DNA of 36,307 bases, from contig JADDOW010000001.1 in NCBI GenBank assembly GCA_016782225.1, positions 1 through 36,307 on the forward strand, read 5' to 3'. The stretch comes from Nitrososphaeraceae archaeon (GTDB lineage Archaea > Thermoproteota > Nitrososphaeria > Nitrososphaerales > Nitrososphaeraceae). The number at the start of each line of letters is the position of its first letter. Position 1 is the first letter of the stretch. The translations under genes were made by a program, and so were the position numbers. Of the stretch, positions 15,557-24,202 are shown one piece after another. A model generated the notes under the pieces. That model was given only the letters and a program-made list of their open reading frames with translations, had not been told where the DNA came from and searched no databases.

Positions 15557-17341
15557 ATGCATTTACGCCAACCAGTAGTAGTAGTTCTAGGTCATGTAGA
15601 CTCGGGCAAAACTTCTTTATTGGATAAAATCCGTGGAACCTTTGTTCAAACTCATGAAGCCGGAGGAATAACACAACATATTGGTGCTAGCTTTTTTCCA
15701 CTAGATACTATTAAAAGTTTAACTGGACCTTTATTTAAAAAAATATCTTCTCATGCTCATTCTATACCTGGACTGTTAGTCATTGATACGCCGGGACATG
15801 AAGTTTTTGCGAATCTGAGAATAAGGGGGGGGTCAGCTGCAGATATCGCAATACTAGTTGTAGATGTAAATAAAGGATTTGAACCTCAGACTGTTGAAAG
15901 CATAAATATTTTAAAAAAAAGGAAAGTTCCATTTGTAGTTGCAATAAATAAAGTTGACCGTATAACGGGATGGAAAAACGGACAAACTAATTTTATTACT
16001 CAAGAAATAAAAATACAGCCAAAGGAAGTCCAACTCGATCTCGATAATAAAATATATGCTGTTTTAGGCTCTCTTTCTGAGTTAGGATTTAGTTCTGAAG
16101 CATTCTGGCGTGTTAAAGATTTTGCAAAAGAGGTAGCTTTGGTACCTGTTAGTGCGGTTAGTGGTGTGGGTATACCTGAACTTCTTACAGTTTTGGTTGG
16201 ATTGACTCAGCAATACATGACACAAAAATTAGAACGACATGAGGGATCTGCTCGTGGGATTATATTGGAAGTTAAAGAAGAGATTGGCTTAGGGCCTTCT
16301 GCAAATATAATACTTTTAGATGGAGTTATAAAACAAGGCGATTCGATAGTAGTTGCAAAACGAGAGTCTGCAGTTATAACCAAGGTAAAGTCATTACTTT
16401 TGCCAAAACCGCTTGATGAGATGCGTGATCCAAGAGATAAATTCAGGCATGTTGATATGGTGGTCTCTGCAGCAGGGTTAAAAATTACTTCTCCTGATTT
16501 GGAAGGTGTAATAGCAGGAAGTCCATTATATGGCATGACCTCGAAAGATAACGTAGAAGAAATAAAAAAAATTGTGGAATCTGAAGTCAAATCTGTTATT
16601 GTCAATACTGAGTCAAATGGAATCATTTTAAGATGCGATACAATTGGTTCTATAGAAGCAATTTCTGAAATGCTAAAAAAAGATAGAATACCTATTAGAT
16701 CGTCTGATATTGGTCAAATAAGCAGAAGGGATGTAATGGCTGCAGCTGCAGTTAAAGATAAGGATCGTTATTTGGGGGTAATCCTTGGTTTTAATGTGAA
16801 ACTTTTAGAAGACGCTGAAAAAGAATCCTATGAGCGAAACATAAAGATCTTTAATGAAAAAATAATTTACAATCTTGTGCGTAATTATGTGGATTGGGTT
16901 TCCTATCAAAAAGAACACGAAGATTCCATTTTATTCAATGAAATTCCGCCTGTCAGCAAATTCGAATTTATGAAAGGCTATGTTTTTAGGAGAAGTGATC
17001 CTGCTGTGTTTGGGGCAGAAATAAACATTGGTAAAATAAAACAAAAGATGTCTATAATGAATAGTACTGGAAAAAAAGTTGGAATAATACATCAAATTCA
17101 AGATAAGGGCAAGACTATAGACGAAGCTACCAAAGGAATGCAAGTTGCAGTATCCATCAATGGACCGCAGATTGGTCGTCAACTAAACGAAGGTGATGTG
17201 TTTTATACTTACCTTAATAGCAAACAAGCAAAAACGCTACTTGGGCGATTTAATCATAAGCTAGACGCGGAAGAAAAAGTTGTATTGGATTATATCATTA
17301 CGTTGAGAAGGAAGTCAGATCCTGCTTTTGGATACCTTTAA
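15557..17341 (+). CDS. infB: Translation initiation factor aIF5B (IF2-type GTPase)
   Basis: A 594-residue translational GTPase promoting ribosomal subunit joining and Met-tRNA binding. G1 GHVDSGKT (12-19), G2 region around GGITQHIGASF, G3 DTPGHE starting at D77, and G4 NKVD at N131. Then come beta-barrel domain II (GIILEVKEEIGLGPSANIIL), domain III (SNGIILRCDTIGSIEAI) and the C-terminal domain ending in YIITLRRKSDP. The length is typical for archaea, with no bacterial N-terminal extension. No intein is present, although archaeal infB can carry one. Last gene of the L7Ae operon. Confidence 0.97.
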   Translation: MHLRQPVVVVLGHVDSGKTSLLDKIRGTFVQTHEAGGITQHIGASFFPLDTIKSLTGPLFKKISSHAHSIPGLLVIDTPGHEVFANLRIRGGSAADIAILVVDVNKGFEPQTVESINILKKRKVPFVVAINKVDRITGWKNGQTNFITQEIKIQPKEVQLDLDNKIYAVLGSLSELGFSSEAFWRVKDFAKEVALVPVSAVSGVGIPELLTVLVGLTQQYMTQKLERHEGSARGIILEVKEEIGLGPSANIILLDGVIKQGDSIVVAKRESAVITKVKSLLLPKPLDEMRDPRDKFRHVDMVVSAAGLKITSPDLEGVIAGSPLYGMTSKDNVEEIKKIVESEVKSVIVNTESNGIILRCDTIGSIEAISEMLKKDRIPIRSSDIGQISRRDVMAAAAVKDKDRYLGVILGFNVKLLEDAEKESYERNIKIFNEKIIYNLVRNYVDWVSYQKEHEDSILFNEIPPVSKFEFMKGYVFRRSDPAVFGAEINIGKIKQKMSIMNSTGKKVGIIHQIQDKGKTIDEATKGMQVAVSINGPQIGRQLNEGDVFYTYLNSKQAKTLLGRFNHKLDAEEKVVLDYIITLRRKSDPAFGYL

Positions 17342-17402
17342 ATTTTTGCATTTCATCGTGATATTTATATGGTTTTTAACTTTTATTTATGCTATAATAT
17401 AG

Positions 17403-17666
17403 ATGACAGACTTTAAATTAATGGGAAAAATTTTTTTTGCCCCTAATACTTCTGATAACGAACTAATTGAAAAGGCAAAATCAAAACTAAAAGAAAATGG
17501 ATTCCAAGAAGATCTAATTGAAATTAATTATAATGTTCAAGAATTAGAAGAAGATGATATTTACATAAGTTATGATCCCCCGGATTTGGTGATAAGAAGA
17601 GTTTATGCTAAAACTCCGAGTGGATTCATAAAAATGAAAAGCGTCAAAACCGTAAAACTAGACTGA
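17403..17666 (+). CDS. Small hypothetical protein
   Basis: An 87-residue soluble protein of unknown family. Residues 19-35 form a charged helix (DNELIEKAKSKLKENGF), followed by an acidic stretch (QELEEDDIYISYDPPDLV) and a C-terminal beta hairpin (SGFIKMKSVKTVKLD). The pattern helix, strand, DPPDLVIRR resembles small ferredoxin-fold-like modules, but I cannot assign it. It lies 61 nt after aIF5B on the same strand and convergent with hisS. Codon usage looks like its neighbours. Confidence 0.62.
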   Translation: MTDFKLMGKIFFAPNTSDNELIEKAKSKLKENGFQEDLIEINYNVQELEEDDIYISYDPPDLVIRRVYAKTPSGFIKMKSVKTVKLD

Positions 17667-17727
17667 TTGGTATACGCAATAATTTATTAAATGGGCTGAA
17701 TGCTGATTCTATCTGTTTTGCTTTGTT

Positions 17728-19017
17728 TTAATTCAATTCATTAACTAATGCGTCAAAGTTTTTAATGATGCTTATTTTCTTTTCCTTTTTGAATATGTTG
17801 TCCCTTAAAATAATATTTCCATCTGATTTTACCTCTTCAGAATTAAAAATAATTGTATTTTTTGCCTTTTTACTTTCGGCATCAATAATTTGCTTTGAAA
17901 ATGATCTGCCCAATAGGTCATAGTCTACCGTTTTATTTTCTTTTCTTAATATGGATGCTAATCTCTCTACCAAATTTACCATTTCCGGAGAGTTATAGGC
18001 TATAAATATCAAATCCTTTGCTGTGTTTTTTTCCTCTATGATCTTGTGTTTTTTCATTGCCAGGATAATTCTTTCAATGCCTCCTGCTGCACCAGTTGCT
18101 CCCATATCCTTTCTCCCGAACGTTTCTGTTAGTTTGTTATATCTGCCTCCACCTACTAAGGAGCCATAATCACCTTCATTGTCTATTGCTTCAAAAACAA
18201 TTCCTGAATAGTAATCTAAACCCCGTACAATGCCTAGGTTTATTCTTATGTTGTTTACTTCCCTTTTATTTAATGATATGGCAACTTTTTTAATGTTTTC
18301 CCATGATTTTAACTTTAATGGCTCAATGAATTGGTTTATTGCCTCATAACTTCCTCTTTTTTCTGCGAAAGCTATAGCTTTTTCTAAAACTTCAGCATCG
18401 ATCCTTTTTTCATATTCTCTTAAAACTTCACTCTTTCCTTTTTTAGGAACTTTGTCTATTGCCCTGAATATTTCAAATAGTGTTTCTTCTTTTAGAATCT
18501 TTAGATTATTTTTAATATATTCTTCAAGTAGTTCTCTGCTGTTGATATCGATTGTTATCTTCTTTAAGCCTAATTTATCAAGAAAAACCGATGTAAATTC
18601 AATTATTTCTATGTCTGATTCTAAGCTATTTGGACCATAGATCTCAATATCCCATTGATGAAAAAACCTATACCTTCCTGACTGTGGTTCATCATATCTC
18701 CACACTCCACCAAAAGATGCAATTTTTGCGGGAATCTTTAGATCTCTTCTAGAGACAAAAAACCTTGTCAATCCTACGGTTAAGTCATATCTGAGAGCCA
18801 CTTTCCTATTTCCTTTATCTGCAAAGCTGTAAATTTCGTTTATTATTCCTGGACCTGATTTTGATTCTAGTGTTGATAGTAATTCTAATGGCGATGGTTC
18901 CATTACCCTAAAATTAAAACATTTAGCCAATTCAAAAAATGCATTTCTAATTAGATTGATATTCTCGAACTCTTCTGTTTCAATGTCTCTCATTCCACGT
19001 GGCAAATCAAACTTCAT
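17728..19017 (-). CDS. hisS: Histidyl-tRNA synthetase
   Basis: A 429-residue class II synthetase charging tRNA-His. N-terminal PRGMRDIETEEFENI; motif 1 around FRVMEPSPLELLSTLESKSG; ALRYDLTVGLTRF; motif 2 WRYDEPQSGRYRFFHQWDIE; the two histidine-specific motifs GLDYYSGIVFEA and GGGRYNKL; motif 3 GAAGGIERI; and a C-terminal anticodon-binding domain (FIAYNSPEMVNLVERLASIL). All catalytic parts are intact. It is divergent from archease across a 75-bp gap. Confidence 0.96.
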   Translation of the reverse strand: MKFDLPRGMRDIETEEFENINLIRNAFFELAKCFNFRVMEPSPLELLSTLESKSGPGIINEIYSFADKGNRKVALRYDLTVGLTRFFVSRRDLKIPAKIASFGGVWRYDEPQSGRYRFFHQWDIEIYGPNSLESDIEIIEFTSVFLDKLGLKKITIDINSRELLEEYIKNNLKILKEETLFEIFRAIDKVPKKGKSEVLREYEKRIDAEVLEKAIAFAEKRGSYEAINQFIEPLKLKSWENIKKVAISLNKREVNNIRINLGIVRGLDYYSGIVFEAIDNEGDYGSLVGGGRYNKLTETFGRKDMGATGAAGGIERIILAMKKHKIIEEKNTAKDLIFIAYNSPEMVNLVERLASILRKENKTVDYDLLGRSFSKQIIDAESKKAKNTIIFNSEEVKSDGNIILRDNIFKKEKKISIIKNFDALVNELN

Positions 19018-19092
19018 TGTTATTGAACAGTTAGTTTTTTTTAATTTAGATTTTCCGGTTAATTATAATATCCAGTTAAATTAATACGAATT

Positions 19093-19536
19093 ATGAGCCT
19101 TAAAAATGTTGAATATTTGGACCATATGACCGATGCATATGTTCGTTGCAACGGAAAAACTTTAGCTGAGGCATTTCAATATTCGGCAAAAGGTCTTGTA
19201 AATATAATGTATGATGTTGCTAAAATTGAAAAAAAACAAAAAATTTTTCTCTCTGCTGAGGGATCTGATTTAGAAAATTTACTGTACGATTGGTTGGAAA
19301 AAATCTTGTTGTTATTATTAATAGACAAAATCGTTTTGTCCGATTTTAATATTGTTGTTGATTTCAATAAAGAGTTGAAAAAATACCTTATCGAAGGATA
19401 TGGAGAAGGCGATTCTGTAGATTATGGAAAACATGAACTTAAAGTTGAAATCAAAGGAATAACCTATCATGAGATGAAGATATTCAAAGAACAGAATACA
19501 AATGAGTTTGTTACAGAATACATTGTTGATTTGTAA
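19093..19536 (+). CDS. Archease (RtcB ligase activator)
   Basis: A 147-residue archease, which activates the RNA ligase RtcB by promoting its guanylylation during tRNA splicing and RNA repair. EYLDHMTDAYVRCNGKTLAEAF corresponds to the N-terminal DHTADVG-type block; LENLLYDWLEKILLLL and the C-terminal YHEMKIFKE ... VTEYIVDL are typical. The metal-binding Asp residues near the N-terminus and at the extreme C-terminus are present. A TATA-like TAATTATAAT lies at about 19059-19068. The presence of interrupted tRNA genes in the window gives context for its role. Confidence 0.92.
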   Translation: MSLKNVEYLDHMTDAYVRCNGKTLAEAFQYSAKGLVNIMYDVAKIEKKQKIFLSAEGSDLENLLYDWLEKILLLLLIDKIVLSDFNIVVDFNKELKKYLIEGYGEGDSVDYGKHELKVEIKGITYHEMKIFKEQNTNEFVTEYIVDL

Positions 19537-19582
19537 AAGAATGACTGTGACTAAATATGCCTTAACTTATTTTAATAAAGTC

Positions 19583-19592
19583 TTATATATTA
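19583..19592 (+). promoter_or_regulatory. TATA box of the thioredoxin gene
   Basis: TTATATATTA about 27-36 nt upstream of the ATG at 19619, in an AT-rich gap of 82 nt after archease. This spacing gives a very short leader. Confidence 0.45.
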
Positions 19593-19618
19593 ATTCTTAA
19601 TATAAAAGATGCGTAAAA

Positions 19619-19966
19619 ATGAGTAATGAATCTAGTTCATCACACTTTGGCAATATAGTCGAATTATCTGAAAAAAACTTTGATGATATCTTATCAGACA
19701 ATAAATTTGTTTTAGTCGATTTTTGGGCTACATGGTGTGGGCCTTGTCAATTTATGCTTCCAATTTTTGATAAGCTATTTAAAAAATATGGTGATAAGGT
19801 AAAATTCGGAAGATTAAATGTAGATGATAACCAGGCGATAGCTATGCGTTTTGATGTATATGCTATACCGACTTTTGTAATGTTTGTGGATGGACAACCA
19901 GCTGATAGGGCTGTGGGTGCAGTTGGTGAAAATGGTTTAGAAAACTTGTTGCAGAAAAACCAATAA
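19619..19966 (+). CDS. Thioredoxin
   Basis: A 115-residue thioredoxin with the redox-active W39-C40-G41-P42-C43 following VDFWAT, the buried Asp region (NVDDNQAIAMRFDV), cis-proline AIPTFVMF, and GAVGENGLENLL at the C-terminus. The first 15 residues are a Ser-rich polar extension; there is no signal peptide, so it is cytosolic. It should reduce disulfides using a thioredoxin reductase encoded elsewhere. It has its own promoter and lies 184 bp upstream of the sdh operon. Confidence 0.95.
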   Translation: MSNESSSSHFGNIVELSEKNFDDILSDNKFVLVDFWATWCGPCQFMLPIFDKLFKKYGDKVKFGRLNVDDNQAIAMRFDVYAIPTFVMFVDGQPADRAVGAVGENGLENLLQKNQ

Positions 19967-20150
19967 TATTTTTTGATATAATTAACGGTATTCAATGTTG
20001 TGCTAGTTGTTACAACACATACGCAAAAAGATTTTACATCACTATTTAACAATCATTTATTACAATACATATTTTGCATGATGATTTACAACTAGTAATT
20101 AGAAAGAATTTATTATTGAAATAATGAATATTTATGTGAGATAAAAATAT

Positions 20151-21869
20151 TTGACAGAGACTCTTTCGTATGATATCATAATTGTTGGTTCTGGACTTGC
20201 AGGATTGCGTGCCGCTATATCCGCTGCATCAAAAAATAAAAATTTGAGAATAGCAGTAATCTCTAAAGTCCAAGCGATGCGTTCTCACTCGGTTTCTGCA
20301 GAGGGAGGCACTGCTGCTGTTCTTTGTGAAAACGAGGGTGATAACTTGGAATCACATGTGTATGATACAATTAAAGGAAGTGATTTTTTGGCAGACCAAG
20401 ATGTTGCAGAGATGTTGGTTAAAAAGGTTCCATACGAGATAATTCAGTTGGACCGGTGGGGAATGCCTTGGTCCAGAAAAGAAAATGGTGGAATTGATCA
20501 AAGGAAATTTGGCGGTTATTCGTTTCCTAGAGCAACATATGCTCAAGATAAAGTTGGATTTTACGAAATGCAGACTTTGTTTGATACCTGCCTCAAATAT
20601 GAAAACATTATTTTCTTTGATGAGTGGTTTTGTTCTTCAATACTTCATAATGATGGTGCTTTTCAAGGTTTTACCTGCATAGAAATTAAAAATGGCCACT
20701 TTGTTAATGTTGTTGCTCCAGCAGGAATAATCTGCACCGGGGGTGCAGGACGAATTTATAGCTTTTCTACATATGCCTATTCTTCTACCCCTGATGGATT
20801 GGATATGGCCTATCGGGCTGGACTGGCTTTAAAAGATATGGAGTTTGTTCAATTTCATCCTACTGGCATTTTACCATCTGGAATATTGATTACTGAAGGA
20901 GCAAGAGGTGAAGGCGGCTATCTGATTAATTCTACAGGAGAGCGTTTTATGAAAACATACGCGGGAAATAAATTGGAGTTAGCAGCCAGAGATGTGGTTT
21001 CTCGTTCTATGATAACTGAAATTCAAGCTGGTAGGGGGTTCAAACACGAAACAGGCGTAGATTGTCTTAAACTAGATTTGAGACACCTGGGAGGAGAAAA
21101 AATTAAAGAAAAATTAGCGGGAATTAGAGAAATCGGAATAAAGTTTTCTGGTATTGATGTTATAGATGAGCCTATTGAAGTGAGGCCTGTTTGTCATTAC
21201 ATGATGGGAGGAATCCACTCAAATTTAGATGGTGCTACAGAATTAAATGGTCTATGGGTTGCGGGAGAAGCTTCATGCAATAGCCTACATGGGGCTAATA
21301 GGTTGGGCGCAAATTCAACTTCCGAATGTTTGGTTTGGGGCACCATTACTGGTGAACTAGCTGCAAACTATTCGATTAAACATAAGCATAACTCAATTAA
21401 TATTGATAATCAGCAAATTTCCCAAGAAGAAAAACGAATATTCGATGGAATATTTAGAGGGCGAGGCGGGGTAAATCCATACGGGGTGAGAAAAGAATTA
21501 ACTGATACCATGGATGAAAAAGCTTATGTCTATAGAACTGAGTCTGCCCTTACTGAAGGCTTAAAAAAAATACGCCACCTTAAGTCTTTGTCTTGGAAAC
21601 ACGTTGACGATCATGCCAAGGAGTATAACACTAATTTCATTAATGTGATGGAAATTGATTCTATGCTAAGGGTTGCCGAGGTAGTGTTACTAGGTGCACT
21701 AAACAGACGTGAATCCAGGGGGGCGCATGCGCGAATCGATTATGATACGCGTGACGATAATAACTATTTAAAACATACGCTTGCATATTATCACGATGAA
21801 GGCGAACCTAAAATGAGTTGGCATCCTGTCACATTTACGCGTTATGCCCCTGTAGAGAGGCGATATTAA
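20151..21869 (+). CDS. sdhA: Succinate dehydrogenase flavoprotein subunit
   Basis: A 572-residue SdhA that oxidises succinate to fumarate. Rossmann motif GSGLAGLRAA (13-22), the covalent-FAD histidine H46 in MRSHSVSAEGG, substrate and proton-relay region FHPTGILPSGILITEGARGEGG, R/H-containing RDVVSRSM and PVCHYMMGGI, FAD-binding GEASCNSLHGANRLGANS, and C-terminal NRRESRGAHARIDY. All expected active-site motifs are there. The start is TTG at 20151, before ETLSYDIIIVGSGLAGL. First gene of the operon A-C-D-B. Confidence 0.97.
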   Translation: MTETLSYDIIIVGSGLAGLRAAISAASKNKNLRIAVISKVQAMRSHSVSAEGGTAAVLCENEGDNLESHVYDTIKGSDFLADQDVAEMLVKKVPYEIIQLDRWGMPWSRKENGGIDQRKFGGYSFPRATYAQDKVGFYEMQTLFDTCLKYENIIFFDEWFCSSILHNDGAFQGFTCIEIKNGHFVNVVAPAGIICTGGAGRIYSFSTYAYSSTPDGLDMAYRAGLALKDMEFVQFHPTGILPSGILITEGARGEGGYLINSTGERFMKTYAGNKLELAARDVVSRSMITEIQAGRGFKHETGVDCLKLDLRHLGGEKIKEKLAGIREIGIKFSGIDVIDEPIEVRPVCHYMMGGIHSNLDGATELNGLWVAGEASCNSLHGANRLGANSTSECLVWGTITGELAANYSIKHKHNSINIDNQQISQEEKRIFDGIFRGRGGVNPYGVRKELTDTMDEKAYVYRTESALTEGLKKIRHLKSLSWKHVDDHAKEYNTNFINVMEIDSMLRVAEVVLLGALNRRESRGAHARIDYDTRDDNNYLKHTLAYYHDEGEPKMSWHPVTFTRYAPVERRY

Positions 21870-22337
21870 ATGGGTACTGTTTCCAACAATAAAGAAAACA
21901 ACAATATCAATTCTGGACGTGAAGGTGTAAGGGGATGGCTTAATCCAACACGATATGGTTGGGAAAGAGTGTCCTATTGGCTGCAGCGTTTGACAGGTTT
22001 GTTTTTATTGGTGTATTTCGTTGGTCATGTATATGAAACCAGCTCTATTACAAATGGTATTGATGCGTGGAACAGTATGTTAGAATTAACCCAAACTATT
22101 GGTGGCCATATCTTCCTTATACTTGTCATAGGCACAAGTACTTTTCACACCGTTAACGGAATACGTCTGATTTTTACAGAATCAGGCAAAGGCTTGGGAA
22201 AACCTGGCAGGCCTGATTATCCATACAACCCTTCATCCTTAAATTACATCCAAAAATCAGGTATATGGGTTGCTTTATTGTTGGCCTGCATTGCAATGCT
22301 ATATGGCGGAATGGTCCTATTTGGAGAAGGCGGTTAA
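21870..22337 (+). CDS. sdhC: Succinate dehydrogenase membrane anchor, cytochrome b subunit
   Basis: A 155-residue protein with a polar N-terminus of ~35 residues and three predicted membrane helices (about 36-56, 78-102 and 130-152). RYGWERVSYWLQRLTGLFLL resembles the conserved Ser/Arg-containing quinone-site segment of SdhC, and FHTVNGIRLIF (H93) is the usual heme/quinone-side motif; H53 and H80 are further candidates. Starts immediately after the SdhA stop. Confidence 0.88.
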   Translation: MGTVSNNKENNNINSGREGVRGWLNPTRYGWERVSYWLQRLTGLFLLVYFVGHVYETSSITNGIDAWNSMLELTQTIGGHIFLILVIGTSTFHTVNGIRLIFTESGKGLGKPGRPDYPYNPSSLNYIQKSGIWVALLLACIAMLYGGMVLFGEGG

Positions 22338-22422
22338 GGTAAGAACGAAAATGATGATCATTACAATAATACGCGCAAATATTATTAATTTAAAATATCG
22401 GTATAGGATTGAATTATAACAT

Positions 22423-22776
22423 ATGGCGTTATTGAGACTACGGGAAAGCCAAATAACAAAAATTCACTATTTGACTGGAATTTTGTCTTTATTTGCTGTA
22501 GCTATACATATTATATTTCGGCTTATTATGCCATTTGGCCAAAGCTTATCGTATGAAAATGTAGTAGCTAATTATCAAAATATCTTTTATGTTATACTTT
22601 TAGAGTCTATCCTAGTCTTGATATCTATTCATGGCTTCAATGGGCTAAGGATTATTTTGATAGAACTTAAGCAATCTCATAGATGGGAATCCACAATAAC
22701 TATATTGGTGTTGATAGCTATGGTTGGTGTAATAGCGTATGGTACAAGAACAATTGTTATTGCGAGCGGATTATGA
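22423..22776 (+). CDS. sdhD: Succinate dehydrogenase second membrane anchor subunit
   Basis: A 117-residue hydrophobic protein with three helices (about 12-36, 53-78 and 90-112). H29 and the ISIHGFNGLRIIL motif with H70 match the SdhC/SdhD family pattern of histidines near the membrane. It follows sdhC after 85 nt and precedes sdhB. The two anchors together would hold quinone and possibly heme b. Confidence 0.85.
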   Translation: MALLRLRESQITKIHYLTGILSLFAVAIHIIFRLIMPFGQSLSYENVVANYQNIFYVILLESILVLISIHGFNGLRIILIELKQSHRWESTITILVLIAMVGVIAYGTRTIVIASGL

Positions 22777-22861
22777 TGTGGTTGATAAAAATTACTACTA
22801 TGACCAATGTATACTTCTTTTTATCTCGTAGGAATGATAAATAAAGTAAATAGTTGAGTGA

Positions 22862-23653
22862 ATGATAAATATGAGCAATGAAGATAACAAAAAAGTAATT
22901 TTAAAGGTATACAGAACTAATTATAACAAAGATGATTCTCCGCATTACGATAAATTTGAAGTTCCCGTTAAGCGTTGGACTACTGTTTTAGATGCTCTGT
23001 TACATGTAAAAAGTTATTCTGATAGCAGTGTTGGGATTCGTTATTCTTGTAGAATGGCTTCTTGTGGCTCATGTGGAATGAAAATAAACGGTAGACCCAG
23101 CCTTGCTTGTTATACAAAGATATCTGAGTTAAAGGATGATGTCGTTGTTTGCGAACCTTTACCTAATTTCCCTAGAATAAGGGATCTGGTTTCTGATTTT
23201 TCTCAATTCTTTAGTCATCACAAAAACATGAAACCCTTTATTCAAAATGATAAGGTTTCACTTGACATTGATGACAAACATGACCTTGTTGAATTTGAGC
23301 AGACGCATGAAGATGTTGATAAATACCTCCAATTTTCATATTGCATAAGGTGTGGCCTTTGCTACTCTGCATGTCCAACAGTAGCAACGGACCCTAAATT
23401 CCCAGGACCTCAAGCATTATCCCAAGCATACAGATATGAAGCAGATAGCAGGGATGATAGCAAAAAGACTAGATTTAATATAATTGATGAGAGACATGGC
23501 ATTTGGAGATGTCATTTTGCAGGATCATGCAGTGTTGTTTGCCCCAAAGGTGTTGATCCAGCACTAGGCATACAACTCCTTAAAGGCCATATGCTTGGAT
23601 TATCGAAAAACAACAAAAAACTTTCAAATCTGAGAACAAAAAATAAAGAATAA
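22862..23653 (+). CDS. sdhB: Succinate dehydrogenase iron-sulfur subunit
   Basis: A 263-residue Fe-S protein linking the flavin to the quinone site. The N-terminal ferredoxin domain carries [2Fe-2S] ligands C63, C68, C71 and C83 (CRMASCGSCG ... LAC). The C-terminal domain has C161, C164, C167 and C171 (CIRCGLCYSACP) and C217, C223 and C227 (CHFAGSCSVVCP) for the [4Fe-4S] and [3Fe-4S] clusters. The C-terminus is Lys/Asn-rich. Start is ATG 22862, with an ATG at 22871 as alternative. Last gene of the operon, followed by a T8 run. Confidence 0.96.
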   Translation: MINMSNEDNKKVILKVYRTNYNKDDSPHYDKFEVPVKRWTTVLDALLHVKSYSDSSVGIRYSCRMASCGSCGMKINGRPSLACYTKISELKDDVVVCEPLPNFPRIRDLVSDFSQFFSHHKNMKPFIQNDKVSLDIDDKHDLVEFEQTHEDVDKYLQFSYCIRCGLCYSACPTVATDPKFPGPQALSQAYRYEADSRDDSKKTRFNIIDERHGIWRCHFAGSCSVVCPKGVDPALGIQLLKGHMLGLSKNNKKLSNLRTKNKE

Positions 23654-23731
23654 ATATAATGGTTATAATCCATTTAACTCGATTTTATATAGCCGTATAG
23701 GATAGATTGGTTTTAATTTACCTACTAACCC

Positions 23732-23739
23732 TTTTTTTT
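23732..23739 (+). terminator. Poly-T terminator of the sdh operon
   Basis: Eight consecutive T residues 79 nt after the SdhB stop, in the short gap before a convergent gene; archaeal RNA polymerase commonly terminates at such U-runs. No hairpin precedes it. Confidence 0.4.
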
Positions 23740-23747
23740 ATTAAAGC

Positions 23748-24122
23748 CTATTCTGATTGTTTTGAGTCTTGACCTGTGTTAGTCGTAGATTCATTTGTTG
23801 TTGATGAAGATTTGGGGGATTTACTTTCATTAACCTGCTTGTTTATTGCTTCTGCCATGAAATGATTGCTTACATTCACTTTTACATCTTCTATACCTTC
23901 AACCTTACATATATTGTCTTTTACATCTTGAGCTATTTTGAAGCCAAAGACTGCTGGACAAAACGGACTAGTAAGATGTAAATCAACATTCACTTTTCCC
24001 TGTTCTATATCTACCTTGTCTATTAGCTCTAATTCCATGATTGATACTCCGATTTCTGGATCTACTATTTTTGTGAGTTCTTCAAATATCTGACGCCTTG
24101 TGAGTTGCAAATCCTGAGACAT
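23748..24122 (-). CDS. MIP18/SufT-like iron-sulfur assembly domain protein (DUF59)
   Basis: A 124-residue protein. Residues about 8-95 form the DUF59 domain: KIVDPEIGVSIMELELI corresponds to the DPEIPVNIVDLGLI signature, and LTSPFCPAV carries the conserved Cys-Pro. The remaining ~28 residues are a disordered Ser/Thr/Asn-rich tail (SKSPKSSSTTNESTTNTGQD). Family members help deliver Fe-S clusters to target proteins. Its position convergent to the Fe-S-rich sdh operon may be coincidental. PaaD-like roles are possible but there is no phenylacetate cluster here. Confidence 0.88.
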   Translation of the reverse strand: MSQDLQLTRRQIFEELTKIVDPEIGVSIMELELIDKVDIEQGKVNVDLHLTSPFCPAVFGFKIAQDVKDNICKVEGIEDVKVNVSNHFMAEAINKQVNESKSPKSSSTTNESTTNTGQDSKQSE

Positions 24123-24202
24123 ATTTGTATATTATTATCTTCCTATTTATTAATTATTTAAATTAAAACTTATTAATATTACCAACTGAATAAAAATTTT
24201 TA

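Noticed and set aside
15557-17341. Intein in aIF5B
   Set aside because: The gene has the normal archaeal length and uninterrupted GTPase motifs.
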